From positions 558,001-622,000 of the forward strand of contig CAVWCC010000005.1 in NCBI GenBank assembly GCA_963753385.1: a stretch of 64,000 nt of DNA, in the 5' to 3' direction. The position numbers and the translations under genes were made by a program. The notes beneath the pieces are model-generated. The model did not search any database. It was not told the DNA's origin and saw only the letters and a program-made list of their open reading frames with translations. This DNA comes from JALZKA01 sp963753385 (lineage in GTDB: Bacteria; Actinomycetota; Thermoleophilia; Solirubrobacterales; 70-9). Shown here piece after piece: positions 49,223-58,260 of the stretch; position 1 is the stretch's first letter, and each line of letters begins with the position of its first letter.

Positions 49223-49899
49223 CTGCCGTTCTCCTCGCGAAGGCGGTAGCCGGCCCCGCGCACCGTCTCGATCGAGTTGGTCCCGAAGGGCTTGTCGATC
49301 TTCTTGCGGAGCAGACGGACATAGGCGTCCACCACGTTCGAGCGGTTGTCGTACTCGTAATCCCAGGCGTGTTCCAGCAGCTCGAACCGCGAGAGCACCC
49401 GGCCCGGACGGCGCATGAACGTCTCGAGGACGGCGAACTCCTTCGTCGACAAGGCGATCTCGGCGTCGCCGCGCCACACCTGCCGCGTCGCCGGGTCCAG
49501 GCGCAGCTCGCCCACCTCGAGCACGACCGGCCGCTCGGTGTCGCCGCGGCGCACCAGGGCTCGCAGCCGGGCGAGGAACTCGGCATACGAGAACGGCTTG
49601 GTCAGGTAGTCGTCGGCGCCGGAGTCGAGCCCGGCCACACGGTCGCGGACCGCGTCGCGCGCGGTGAGCATCAGGACGGGCGCCCAGACCCCGGCTGAGC
49701 GCAGGCGCTTGCAGACCTCGAACCCGTCGATTCCGGGCAGCATGACGTCGAGCACAATCGCGTCGTAGCTGGTTGCCTCGGCGCGCGGGATCGCGTCCTC
49801 GCCGCGCGCCGCGACGTCGACCGCGGCACCCTCCGCGACGAGGCCACGCCGCAGCAGGGCAGCCATCTTCGGCTCGTCTTCGACGATCAGGATGCGCAT
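49219..49899 (-). CDS. OmpR/PhoB-family response regulator (second system)
   Basis: 226 residues from ATG 49899; upstream in-frame sequence has no receiver match. MRILIVEDEPKMAALLRRGL, phospho-Asp in YDAIVLDVMLPGIDGFEV, DDYLTKPFSYAEFLARLRAL and winged helix ALSTKEFAVLETFMRRPGRV, LLEHAWDYEYDNRSNVVDAY. The gap upstream holds paired TGAAAGC-type boxes that probably control this operon and the divergent lipoprotein. Confidence 0.95.
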   Translation of the reverse strand: MRILIVEDEPKMAALLRRGLVAEGAAVDVAARGEDAIPRAEATSYDAIVLDVMLPGIDGFEVCKRLRSAGVWAPVLMLTARDAVRDRVAGLDSGADDYLTKPFSYAEFLARLRALVRRGDTERPVVLEVGELRLDPATRQVWRGDAEIALSTKEFAVLETFMRRPGRVLSRFELLEHAWDYEYDNRSNVVDAYVRLLRKKIDKPFGTNSIETVRGAGYRLREENGR

Positions 49900-49924
49900 C
49901 ACAGTTGAGGTTGCGGTGATTCCA

Positions 49925-49978
49925 TGAAAGCTGAATGAAAGCCGTTGGCCGTGAGAGCGGACTTTCACGCAGCGTTCA
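49925..49978. promoter_or_regulatory. Two response-regulator sites in opposite orientation
   Basis: TGAAAGC at 49925-49931 and again at 49936-49942 are 11 bases apart. On the opposite strand TGAACGC and TGAAAG occur in 49962-49978, also 11 bases apart. This is the expected tandem half-site spacing for an OmpR-type regulator, here serving two divergent promoters. Confidence 0.6.
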
Positions 49979-50035
49979 TCGACCGCGCTTAGACCTGCCC
50001 CAGAAGTTCAATCAGAACGACGATGGGAGTCCGCG

Positions 50036-50830
50036 ATGAGAGCGCTGAGGATCGGTTCGGCAGCACTGGGCGCGATGGCCGTGGCCGCCGGGCTGGCGGC
50101 GTGCGGCGGGGGTGACGAGACGACGACCGTCACCGAGACGAGCGCGACGGGGAGCGAGCCCACGGTCGCGCCGGCGACCGACCTGCCGCAGGGGAGCGAG
50201 CCGGTCGAGCTCGATCCGGCGGAGTTCACGACCGAGATCGACAACCCGTACTGGCCGATGGCGGTCGGCTCGAAGTGGGTCTACAGCGAGACCGACAGCG
50301 AGGGAGCACAGCAGAAGGTGGTCGTCACGGTCACCGACAAGACGAAGCAGATCGCGAACGGCGTCGAGGCCCGGGTCGTGCACGACGTCGTGACCGAGGA
50401 CGGCGTGCCGACCGAGGTCACGGACGACTGGTACGCCCAGGACGCGGCGGGCAACATCTGGTACCTCGGCGAGGACACGACCGAGTACGAGAACGGCAAG
50501 CCGTCGTCGAAGTCGGGCTCGTTCGAGGCCGGCGTGGACGGCGCCCAGCCGGGCATCATCCTGCCCGCCGATCCCCAGCCCGGGATCACCTACCGCCAGG
50601 AGTACTACAAGGGCGAGGCCGAGGACCTCGGCGCGATCGTGGCACTCGACGAGCAGGCGGAGGTTCCAGCGGGCCACTACAAGGACGTGGTCATGACCAA
50701 GGACACGAACCCGCTCGAGCCGAAGGTTCTCGAGTTCAAGTTCTACGCGCCGGGCGTCGGGCCGGTGCTGGCGACCTCGGTCTCCGGCGGCTCGGACCGC
50801 GAGGAGCTCCTGAGCTTCACCCAGAAGTAG
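50036..50830 (+). CDS. Lipoprotein of unknown function
   Basis: 264 residues. A lipobox (AVAAGLAAC followed by GGGDETTT) shows export and lipid anchoring. A Thr/Ser linker precedes a beta-rich body (PYWPMAVGSKWVYSETD, NIWYLGEDTTEYENG, PQPGITYRQEYYKGEAEDLG). Repeated aromatic beta-strand motifs resemble secreted beta-sandwich proteins, but no named family is recognised. It is divergent from a two-component system and shares its operator region, so it may be part of that response. Confidence 0.8.
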   Translation: MRALRIGSAALGAMAVAAGLAACGGGDETTTVTETSATGSEPTVAPATDLPQGSEPVELDPAEFTTEIDNPYWPMAVGSKWVYSETDSEGAQQKVVVTVTDKTKQIANGVEARVVHDVVTEDGVPTEVTDDWYAQDAAGNIWYLGEDTTEYENGKPSSKSGSFEAGVDGAQPGIILPADPQPGITYRQEYYKGEAEDLGAIVALDEQAEVPAGHYKDVVMTKDTNPLEPKVLEFKFYAPGVGPVLATSVSGGSDREELLSFTQK

Positions 50831-50882
50831 ACACCTCCGTTACCACTCGGGCAATGTTCGATTCGCGCCTTACGGCGCTCAC
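50817..50882 (-). CDS. Micro-ORF after the TetR gene (21 codons), MSDVRRE family
   Basis: GTG at 50882-50880 overlaps the TetR stop (GTGA). The peptide begins VSAVRRESNIARVVTEVS and aligns codon by codon with the micro-ORFs at 8625 and 14368 for the first ~14 codons. The hairpin GCGCC-GTAA-GGCGC is perfect in this copy. It ends inside the convergent lipoprotein gene, so unlike the others it does not lead into a downstream start. Confidence 0.35.
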   Translation of the reverse strand: MSAVRRESNIARVVTEVSTSG

Positions 50883-51472
50883 TTAGCACCCAGTCCCGTG
50901 ACGGCCCTGGTCGCGACGTCGACCAGGGCCGATCGCTGGACGTCGGGGTGCTCGCTCCACCACAGGACCATCGCCGCGAGTCCGTGGCTCAAGAGCTCGG
51001 CGGTGGCCTCGACCTGGTCGGGCGGGATCGCGAACGCGGGATACCCGGCCAGGAACGACGCGAGCACCTCGCGGGCGCGCTCGTGGACCTCGGCTCGGGC
51101 GCGCTGGACCTCCTCGTCCCCACCCTGGTCGCGGAACAGCATCCGCCAGCGCTGCTGGTTCTCATACGCGTAGGCGAGCCACCCGTCGAGGACCGTGCGC
51201 ACCAGCTCCTCGAAAGGCACGTCGGCCGGAAGGTCGGCGAGGAACGTCGGGAGATCCTCGCGGTGGCGGTCGAGGAGGGCGAGGTAGAGGCCCTTCTTCG
51301 AGCCGAAGTGGCGGTAGAGGATCGGCTTGGTCACACCGGCGTCGGCGGCGATGTCGTCGAGCCGGGTCTGGTCATAGCCGGTTGCGCCGAACCGGTTCAT
51401 CGCCGCGCGGAGGATCAGCTCGCGGCGCTCGGCGGCTGGGAGCCTGGGCTTCGGTCTCGCCGGCATCGCCAT
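50879..51472 (-). CDS. TetR-family transcriptional regulator
   Basis: 197 residues. The helix-turn-helix RRELILRAAMNRFGATGYDQ, TRLDDIAADAGVTKPILYRH and FGSKKGLYLALLDRH is canonical; the ligand-binding C-terminal half is variable. It is divergent from a cupin gene with a GTTAC/GTAAC inverted repeat in the 46-base gap, so it probably represses the cupin and itself. The ligand is unknown. Confidence 0.92.
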   Translation of the reverse strand: MAMPARPKPRLPAAERRELILRAAMNRFGATGYDQTRLDDIAADAGVTKPILYRHFGSKKGLYLALLDRHREDLPTFLADLPADVPFEELVRTVLDGWLAYAYENQQRWRMLFRDQGGDEEVQRARAEVHERAREVLASFLAGYPAFAIPPDQVEATAELLSHGLAAMVLWWSEHPDVQRSALVDVATRAVTGLGAK

Positions 51473-51480
51473 GCTGCTAT

Positions 51481-51496
51481 GTTACCCACTAGTAAC
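51481..51496. promoter_or_regulatory. Likely TetR operator
   Basis: GTTAC at 51481-51485 and GTAAC at 51492-51496 are inverted around CCACTA, between the divergent TetR and cupin genes. Size and position fit a TetR-dimer site. Confidence 0.6.
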
Positions 51497-51518
51497 TTCG
51501 AACGCAGGAGGTTCAACG

Positions 51519-52016
51519 ATGAGCGAGCAGACGGTCGATCCGGTCCACCGGGTCCGGTACGAGTTCGAGCAGGCAGGGGACGAGCTGCTGACGGTCGACA
51601 GCTGGATGGAGGACGGCGGCGGGCTGCCGAAGCACTACCACCCGATCCAGGAGGAGACCTGGTGGGTCGTCGACGGCGAGGTCCGCTTCCACCTCGACGG
51701 CTCCTGGCGGACGCTTCGACCCGACGACGGCAAGGTCGTGGTCCGCCCCGGGATGGTCCACGGGCTCGAGAACCGCAGCGGCGCCGAGACTCATCTGCGA
51801 TGCGACGTTCGCCCGCCGATGGACCTCGAGGAGTTCCTGACCGAGAGCGCCTGGGCCGCCCGCGAGGGCCTGTTCATGAAGGGCGGGATCCCGAAGAGCT
51901 GGCGCGGCGCGAAGTGGGCGGCGGCGTTCCTCGCCAAGCACGAGGAGCAGACGGTGATGACCTTCCCGCCGCGCTTCGCGCAACGGATGATGAAGCCGCT
52001 CGCGCGGCTCGGCTAG
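51519..52016 (+). CDS. Cupin-domain protein
   Basis: 165 residues from ATG 51519 with a strong AGGAGG site. The cupin core is LPKHYHPIQEETWWVVDGEV (metal-binding His/Glu) and VRPGMVHGLENRSGAETHLR (second His). A ~60-residue helical tail with FMKGGIPKSWRGAKWAAAFL follows, as in small-molecule-modifying or sensing cupins. It is controlled by the adjacent TetR gene. Substrate unknown. Confidence 0.85.
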   Translation: MSEQTVDPVHRVRYEFEQAGDELLTVDSWMEDGGGLPKHYHPIQEETWWVVDGEVRFHLDGSWRTLRPDDGKVVVRPGMVHGLENRSGAETHLRCDVRPPMDLEEFLTESAWAAREGLFMKGGIPKSWRGAKWAAAFLAKHEEQTVMTFPPRFAQRMMKPLARLG

Positions 52017-52038
52017 CTGATCTAGTCTCGCCCGCGCG

Positions 52039-53133
52039 ATGGCGGGCAAGACGCTCACGCAACGGGAGCTGAACCGGACGCTGCTGGGGCGGCAGCTCCT
52101 GCTCGAGCGCCGGCGAATGGCGCCCGCCGATGCACTCGAGCACCTGGTCGGGATGCAGGCCCAGAACCCGCTCGACCCGTACTTCGGCCTGTGGAGCCGG
52201 CTCGAAGCGTTCGACCCGATTGAGCTCTCCGCGCTGGTGGAACGGGGCGAGGCCGTGCGGGCCTGGCTGATGCGGGGCACGATCCACCTCGTCACCGCGC
52301 GCGACTGCCTGGCGCTTCGGCCGGTGATGGATTCGGTGATGCGAAAGACGCTGTCGGCGCAGAGGTTCGGGCAGGAGACCGCCGCGATCGACCACGACGA
52401 GCTTGCCGCCGCGGCGCGGGAGGCGTTCGCATCGGGGCCGCTGACTCGCGCCGAGCTGGGGCGAGCACTTGCGACGCGGTGGCCCGAAGTGTCTGCGGAG
52501 TCGCTCGGGCTGGCAGCTTCGTACCTGGTGCCGCTCCTGCAGGTGCCGCCGCGCGGAACCTGGGCGGCGACGCACCGCGCGACGATGGCGCCCGTCGATG
52601 ATTTCCTCGGCCGGCCGCTCGGCGAGGACGACGATCCGGCCGACGCGATCCGCCGATACCTACGCGCGTTCGGGCCCGCGGCGCCGAAGGACGTGCGGGC
52701 CTGGTGCTACAAGACCGGCCTACGCGAGGTGATCGACCAGCTGCGCCCGGATCTTCGCGTGTTCCGCGACGAGAACGGGACCGAGCTGCTCGACGTTCCC
52801 GACGGCGAGCTCTTCGACCCCGAAATACCGGCGCCCCCGCGCTTCCTGCCGGAGTACGACAACGCGGTGCTGTCGCACGAGGATCGCAGCCGGATCATCC
52901 TGCCCGGCGAGGCCTTCGGGCTCTGGTGGAAGGGCACGGTGCTGGTCGACGGCTTCGTCGCCGGAACATGGAGGCTCGAGCGCCAGAAGGCGGGCGTGAC
53001 GCTCGCGATCGGGCCGCGGTCGCAGTGGCGGAAGGCGGATCGCGACGAGGTCGCCGAGGAAGGCGAGCGGCTGCTCGCGTTCGCGGCGGCTGATGCGGCG
53101 GCGACGGCCGTCCGGTTCGAGCCGCTCAACTAA
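52039..53133 (+). CDS. Winged-helix DNA-binding protein (AlkZ/YcaQ-like)
   Basis: 364 residues. LLERRRMAPADALEHLVGMQ, AQNPLDPYFGLWSRL, LMRGTIHLVTARDCLALRPV and LPEYDNAVLSHEDRSRIILP match the HTH_42 family (DUF1006/AlkZ-like), some members of which unhook DNA crosslinks; the usual actinobacterial member has no proven role. Length is normal. It starts 22 bases after the cupin gene. Confidence 0.85.
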   Translation: MAGKTLTQRELNRTLLGRQLLLERRRMAPADALEHLVGMQAQNPLDPYFGLWSRLEAFDPIELSALVERGEAVRAWLMRGTIHLVTARDCLALRPVMDSVMRKTLSAQRFGQETAAIDHDELAAAAREAFASGPLTRAELGRALATRWPEVSAESLGLAASYLVPLLQVPPRGTWAATHRATMAPVDDFLGRPLGEDDDPADAIRRYLRAFGPAAPKDVRAWCYKTGLREVIDQLRPDLRVFRDENGTELLDVPDGELFDPEIPAPPRFLPEYDNAVLSHEDRSRIILPGEAFGLWWKGTVLVDGFVAGTWRLERQKAGVTLAIGPRSQWRKADRDEVAEEGERLLAFAAADAAATAVRFEPLN

Positions 53134-53144
53134 AAGGGCCCTGA

Positions 53145-53960
53145 TCAGCTGAGCGCGAAGACCCGCTTGGCGTTCCCGCGCAGAAACAGCTCGCGCTGCT
53201 CGGAGTCCAGCTCGAGCGCCTCGAGATCCGCGAGCGCCTGGGCCGGCGGCACCATCGGGTAGTTGGTCCCGAACAGGACCTTGCGACTGCCACTCGAGGT
53301 CTTCATGTAGCTGATCAGCTCGGGCGGGTAGCGCTTGGCGGTGTACGCCGAGGTGTCGATGTAGACGTTCGGGTGCTTGCGGCAGACGGCGACCATCTCC
53401 TCGGTCCACGGGTAGCCGATGTGACCACCGACGATGACGAGCTCGGGAAAGTCGAGCGCGACCTGGTCGATGTAGGGGATCGGCCGGCCGGTCTCCGACG
53501 GGCGAAGCGGGCCGGTGTGCCCGACCTGAGTGCAGAACGGCACGCCGAGCTCGACACAGGCTGCGAACAGCGGGTAGTAGCGGCGGTCGGTGGGCGGGGC
53601 GTTCCAGAGCCAGGGGACGACACGAAGGCCCTTGAAGCCGAGCTCGGTGACGCAGCGGCGGAGCTCGCGGACGGCCTCCATGGGCTTCGCGAGGTCGACG
53701 GCGGCGAGGCAGGCGAACCGGTCCGGGTGAGCGGCGGCCCAGCCCGCGACCTCGTCGTTCGAGATCAGCGCGCCCTCGGGGGCGTGCCAGGCGCTGAGCA
53801 GCCCGAACTCGACGTCAGCGGCGTCCATGGCGCTCACCGTCACGTCGATCGGGATCTCCTCGTCCGGCACCTCCATCCCGGTCCAGCGCCGCAGCGACTC
53901 GAGCATGTCATGGCGCAGGAAGCGGAGGGTCGGGTGCTGCATCCAGACGTCGATGGTCAC
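53145..53960 (-). CDS. Amidohydrolase family (amidohydrolase 2) protein
   Basis: About 271 residues from GTG 53960, two bases downstream of the tRNA-Ala gene. FACLAAVDLAKPMEAVRELR, GFKGLRVVPWLWNAPPTDRR, VGHTGPLRP, VGGHIGYPWTEEMVAVCRKH and YIDTSAYTA with FGTNYP are the TIM-barrel metal-site motifs of the family (decarboxylase or hydrolase). An N-terminal HxH is not obvious (VTIDVWMQHP), so the metal site may be altered. A longer start would run into the tRNA. Confidence 0.88.
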   Translation of the reverse strand: MTIDVWMQHPTLRFLRHDMLESLRRWTGMEVPDEEIPIDVTVSAMDAADVEFGLLSAWHAPEGALISNDEVAGWAAAHPDRFACLAAVDLAKPMEAVRELRRCVTELGFKGLRVVPWLWNAPPTDRRYYPLFAACVELGVPFCTQVGHTGPLRPSETGRPIPYIDQVALDFPELVIVGGHIGYPWTEEMVAVCRKHPNVYIDTSAYTAKRYPPELISYMKTSSGSRKVLFGTNYPMVPPAQALADLEALELDSEQRELFLRGNAKRVFALS

Positions 53961-53961
53961 A

Positions 53962-54034
53962 TGGAGCCAGCCGGATTCGAACCGGCGGCCTCCGACTTGC
54001 AAAGCCGGCGCTCTACCAACTGAGCTATGGCCCC
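53962..54034 (-). tRNA. tRNA-Ala (anticodon TGC)
   Basis: On the minus strand GGGGCCA pairs with TGGCTCC (one G-T pair), then ATAGCTCAGTTGGTAGAGC, anticodon loop TTTGCAA with anticodon TGC, T-arm CCGGTTCGAATCCGG and discriminator A. 73 bases; CCA not encoded. Confidence 0.95.
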
Positions 54035-54139
54035 TCGCGCCTGATTGTAGGTCGGTTCACGGGCCGTTCACCTGACTGAGCGAGCCGATCGCAACGTTGT
54101 GAGAGGATCAGGGCGCAGCCACTTCCCGGAGGAGACGTG

Positions 54140-55522
54140 ATGGCCGAGACGGAGACCGCGACGAAGACCGCAGGCGACGGCGAGGAGACTTCGCCGCTGG
54201 CGGTCGAGGAGGCCAAGGAGCGGGCCGTGGCCGCCGGCGCACCCAAGCCGGGACAGCGCGCGGAGGTCTCGAACCTCGACATCGTCCGCCACTACTTCGA
54301 CAAGGCGGCCGACCACATGAAGCTCGCTGACGACGTCCGCGTCGTCTTCTGGACCCCGTACCGCGAGGTCACGGTCCAGGTCCCGGTCAAGTGCTCGGAC
54401 GGCAAGATCCACGTCTTCTCCGGCTACCGGATCCAGCACAACGGCGCCCGCGGTCCGTACAAGGGCGGCGTCCGATTCCACCCGGAGGTCGATGTCGACG
54501 AGGTCCGCGCGCTCGCCTCGCTGATGACCTGGAAGACGGCCGTGGCCAACGTCCCGTTCGGCGGCGCCAAGGGCGGCGTCAACTGCGACCCGGAGAAGCT
54601 CACCGAGGCCGAGCTCCAGAAGGTCACCCGCTCGTTCATGGACAAGATCGAGAAGGTCCTCGGCCCAACCCGTGACATCCCCGCGCCGGACGTCAACACC
54701 AACGCGCAGACGATGGCCTGGATGATGGACGAGTACGGCAAGCTGCACGGCCACACGCCGGCGATCTGCACCGGCAAGCCGCTCTCGCTCGAGGGATCGC
54801 ACGGCCGCGAGGCGGCGACCGGGCGCGGTTGTGTCTACACGTTCCGTGAGGCCGCCCCGAGCCTCGGCCTCAGTCCGGCCGACACCAAGTTCGTCGTCCA
54901 GGGCTACGGTAACGTCGGCTCCTGGGCCGCCCGGATCATGCAGCAGCTCGGCTCCAGCATGGTCGCGGTCTCCGACGTGCACGGCGCGATCCGCAACCAG
55001 AACGGGATCGATGCCGACGCGCTCCACAAGTTCATCGGCGAGGGCGGAAAGATCACCGAGTTCCCCGATTCCGAGGAGATCGACCCGGACGACCTGATCG
55101 CCGAGCCCTGTGATGTGTTCATCCCGGCGGCGCTCGGCGGCATGATCCACGAGCACAACGCCGACCGGATGCAGTGCAAGGTCCTCGTCGAGGGGGCCAA
55201 CAGCCCCACCACGCCCGCCGCCGACGAGATCCTCAAGGAGCACGACACCCACGTGATCCCCGACGTCATGGCCAACGCCGGCGGCGTCATCGTCTCCTAC
55301 TTCGAGTGGGTCCAGAACCTCCAGCACTTCCGCTGGGACGAGCGCGAGGTGAACGACAAGCTCGGCAACATGATGCGGAAGTCGTACCGCGAGGTCTCGA
55401 GCCGGGCCAAGGAGGGAGGCATCGACCTCCGCGAGGCCGCCTACCTGGTCGGGATCGAGCGCGTCGTCGAAGCGGCCCGCACCCGCGGTTACATCGAGGC
55501 GCCGACGCCGGCAGCCGACTGA
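54140..55522 (+). CDS. gdhA: Glutamate dehydrogenase
   Basis: 460 residues from ATG 54140, which has GGAGGAG six to eight bases upstream; GTG 54137 is possible. GYRIQHNGARGPYKGGVRFH, LMTWKTAVANVPFGGAKGGV (catalytic Lys), PAPDVNTNAQTMAWMMDEYG and VVQGYGNVGSWAARIMQQLG (NAD(P) fold) are conserved. A ~35-residue acidic N-terminal extension is unusual. It interconverts 2-oxoglutarate and glutamate. Confidence 0.95.
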   Translation: MAETETATKTAGDGEETSPLAVEEAKERAVAAGAPKPGQRAEVSNLDIVRHYFDKAADHMKLADDVRVVFWTPYREVTVQVPVKCSDGKIHVFSGYRIQHNGARGPYKGGVRFHPEVDVDEVRALASLMTWKTAVANVPFGGAKGGVNCDPEKLTEAELQKVTRSFMDKIEKVLGPTRDIPAPDVNTNAQTMAWMMDEYGKLHGHTPAICTGKPLSLEGSHGREAATGRGCVYTFREAAPSLGLSPADTKFVVQGYGNVGSWAARIMQQLGSSMVAVSDVHGAIRNQNGIDADALHKFIGEGGKITEFPDSEEIDPDDLIAEPCDVFIPAALGGMIHEHNADRMQCKVLVEGANSPTTPAADEILKEHDTHVIPDVMANAGGVIVSYFEWVQNLQHFRWDEREVNDKLGNMMRKSYREVSSRAKEGGIDLREAAYLVGIERVVEAARTRGYIEAPTPAAD

Positions 55523-55541
55523 ACCCCGCCCGCAGGCGCGG

Positions 55542-56279
55542 CTAGAAGTCGAAGTCCTTCGGTTTCCCCTGCTCGAACCAAAGCTCGTCGTCGTCCGGGT
55601 TGTCCCGGAGGAACTCCGGCGTCTCCTCGAGCACGTCCTCGGCCTCCTCGCCCTGGTCATCGTCATTCTCGGGCTCGGGCGGCTCCTCGTGATCTAGGAC
55701 GCTGTCGGCTTCATCGGGCTCGGCCTCCCCGGGCTCGGCCTCCTCAACGACCTCGAGCTCGCGCTCCGGCGTCGCCTCCTCGACGGGGCCCTCGTCCTCG
55801 ACGGGCTCCTCGTCCTCGAGGTCGCCCACCTCGTCGAGCTCGTCCTTCAGGTCCAAGTCCAGCTCGTCCAGGTCGAGCGGCTCAGGCGCCTGCTCGAAGA
55901 ACTCGGTCGGCTGTGCGGCGATCGCCTCGCGCTCGGTGGTGCTGAAGTCGCTCGCCGCGCTGTCCTCGACCGGCCCCTTCTCGTCGGCGGGTGGCGGCTC
56001 GGGCTCTGCCTGCGGGTCAGCCAGCAGCGCGTCCCCGTGCGGCGGCGCCTCGTCGCTCGGTTCGACAACGGGCTCGTCCGCGGCCTCCGGTGCCTCGGGC
56101 GCGGCAGGCACGTCATCCACCGCAACGTCCGACTCGCCCGTCTCCGGGAAGTCAGGGTCGCCCGGCCGCGCCGGGGGGCCGAAGGCCTCGTCTTCCAGCT
56201 GCTGCAGCTCCGACTCGTCGGCGCCGAGACGGCGCTTCAGATCGAGGTGCTCGCGGATGGCGTCGTCGAAGATTCCCAT
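55542..56279 (-). CDS. Acidic disordered protein with a conserved ending
   Basis: 245 residues. MGIFDDAIREHLDLKRRLGA is a short predicted helix, followed by a long Glu/Asp/Pro-rich disordered region, and then the more ordered ending LEETPEFLRDNPDDDELWFE with KPKDFDF. The ends look selected while the middle is low-complexity. It has no signal peptide or membrane segment. Function unknown. Confidence 0.65.
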   Translation of the reverse strand: MGIFDDAIREHLDLKRRLGADESELQQLEDEAFGPPARPGDPDFPETGESDVAVDDVPAAPEAPEAADEPVVEPSDEAPPHGDALLADPQAEPEPPPADEKGPVEDSAASDFSTTEREAIAAQPTEFFEQAPEPLDLDELDLDLKDELDEVGDLEDEEPVEDEGPVEEATPERELEVVEEAEPGEAEPDEADSVLDHEEPPEPENDDDQGEEAEDVLEETPEFLRDNPDDDELWFEQGKPKDFDF

Positions 56280-56302
56280 CGCGTCACGTACCCGGGGGAA
56301 GA

Positions 56303-58162
56303 CTACTGACGCGCACGCTCAACCGAGGGAGCGGTCACGACCCGGTTCTTGCCTTGCCGTTTCGCTTCGTAGAGCGCTTCATCCGCGGCCTCGAACAGCT
56401 CGCGGACGGTCCCGGCCGCATCGGGAAGCGTCGCGGTCCCGATGCTCGCCGTGACCCGCAGCGGCTCGCCGCTGTTGATAGACGGAACGATGGCCTCCTC
56501 AAGTCGGCTTCGGATGCGCTCGGCGAGCTCGACCGCACCCTCCAAGCCAGTCTCCGGGAGCGCAACCACGAACTCCTCCCCGCCGTACCGCGCGGGCTCG
56601 TCGATCGCGCGCGGCTCCGACTCCAGGATCCGGCCGATCGCCCGCAGCACCTCGTCCCCCTGGAGATGCCCGTGCGTGTCGTTGACCTGCTTGAAGTCGT
56701 CGACGTCGAGGATGATCAGCGACAGCTCGTGGCCGAACCGCTCGGCGCGTGCGGCCTCGCGGTCGATCGTCTCCCGGAACGAGCGGTTGTTGGGTAGCCC
56801 CGTCAGGTCGTCGGTCACCGCCTGCTCGGAGACCCGCTCATGCGCCGTGATGTTCTCGATCGAGGTGGAGGCGCGGTCGAGGAGGAGGACGAAGACCTCT
56901 CGCTGATGCTCGTCGAACTCCAGCTCGGCGCGGCCGACCGCGAGAGTTCCCACTGCCTGCCCGTGGCGATAAAGCGGGGCGGCGAGCGCGTGGCCGTTCT
57001 CGCGGCGGGAGATCACCGGTGCCTCGTCCCGATAGGCACGCGCCTGACCTGCCCGCGCCGCGATGCGCGCCGGGCCCGTCACTCCCTCGGGCCGCTCGAT
57101 CAGCGTCCCACCCTCCAGCTCGACCGCCGCGTAGTCGGCAGAGCAGCCGCCAAGCGCAGCCTCGGCCACGATTCCGAGCAGAGCGTCCTGGTCGAGGCCG
57201 GACGCGACCGCCTCCCCCAGCCTCGCGACCGAACGATCGAGCTCGGTCCGCTGAAGGCGCAGCTGCTCGATCTGCGTCTCAAGCCTGTCGCTCATCAGGT
57301 TGAACTCGTTGGCGAGGCCCGCCATCTCATCATGGCCGACCACCGGCACCCGGCCGGAGAAGTCGCCCGACCCGATCCGGCGGGCGGCGTCGAGCATCGT
57401 TCCCACCTGCCCCTGCAGGGCCCGGAAGACCAGCAGGATGAGCCCTAGCGCCACGGCCAGGAACAGGCCGAGCGCCGCGACGATCCGGGAGCGCGAGTCG
57501 AAGAAGCCACCCGCCTCGGTCTCGGTGAACACGACAACCCGCGCCGACTCGGACTCGGGCAGCGCCCCGGCCGCCGCGCGGACCGTCTCGCTCCCGACCT
57601 CCACATCGCCCGACTCGCCGGCCACCGGCAGCGCGGACGCGTCCGCGACCCGGGCCCCGGCGCTCACCCCGCCGCCTTCCACCACGGCCACGTCGAGGCC
57701 CGTCAGGCGGCGGACCTCCTGGACGTACTCGTTCGCGCCCGTCACCGATGCGGTGATCGCGTAGCTCCCGCCGTCACCACCGCTCCGCACGGTGGCCGCC
57801 GCGAACGGCTCGCCCTCGCCGATCCGTGCGACCTCCTCCCCGCCGGCGGCTGCGATCTCGACCTGCTCAATCTCGGCGCTATCGGCCGCGCCGGCGGCGG
57901 CGTCCTCGATCGCGGCGGGGTCGCCGGAGCCGAGCGCCGCCTGGATGTCCGGGCTCGCAAGCATCTCCGTCAGCGCGTCCCCCGCGGCCTCGACCTCGAC
58001 CTCATAGATCTCGAGCGCGGTGGTAAGCCCCGTGGACAGCCGGGCGTCGGCCTTCCCTTCCTGGGACTCGTTCGTCACGTCGACCACGAGCAGCGTGATC
58101 GCGGCGATCGGGATCACCACGATCAGCAGGAAGAACAGGGCCAAACGACCGCGAAAGCTCAC
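56303..58162 (-). CDS. Membrane diguanylate cyclase with HAMP, GAF-like and GGDEF domains
   Basis: 619 residues. Helix 1 (LALFFLLIVVIPIAAITLLV), extracytoplasmic sensor domain to about 205, helix 2 (IVAALGLFLAVALGLILLVF), HAMP (GTMLDAARRIGSGDFSGRVP), GAF-like region, and GGDEF domain with the active motif ARYGGEEFVVALPETG. The inhibitory RxxD site (RAID) sits five residues before the motif. It makes c-di-GMP in response to an extracytoplasmic signal. Confidence 0.92.
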   Translation of the reverse strand: MSFRGRLALFFLLIVVIPIAAITLLVVDVTNESQEGKADARLSTGLTTALEIYEVEVEAAGDALTEMLASPDIQAALGSGDPAAIEDAAAGAADSAEIEQVEIAAAGGEEVARIGEGEPFAAATVRSGGDGGSYAITASVTGANEYVQEVRRLTGLDVAVVEGGGVSAGARVADASALPVAGESGDVEVGSETVRAAAGALPESESARVVVFTETEAGGFFDSRSRIVAALGLFLAVALGLILLVFRALQGQVGTMLDAARRIGSGDFSGRVPVVGHDEMAGLANEFNLMSDRLETQIEQLRLQRTELDRSVARLGEAVASGLDQDALLGIVAEAALGGCSADYAAVELEGGTLIERPEGVTGPARIAARAGQARAYRDEAPVISRRENGHALAAPLYRHGQAVGTLAVGRAELEFDEHQREVFVLLLDRASTSIENITAHERVSEQAVTDDLTGLPNNRSFRETIDREAARAERFGHELSLIILDVDDFKQVNDTHGHLQGDEVLRAIGRILESEPRAIDEPARYGGEEFVVALPETGLEGAVELAERIRSRLEEAIVPSINSGEPLRVTASIGTATLPDAAGTVRELFEAADEALYEAKRQGKNRVVTAPSVERARQ

Positions 58163-58260
58163 TCCACGAGCTTAGATCGGCACCGGGACCTCGTGCGCTT
58201 GAGCCCGGGGTTTGCAAGCCCTGCGGCAGCTATTCTTGGGCAGCGCCCAAACGGCGCCGC

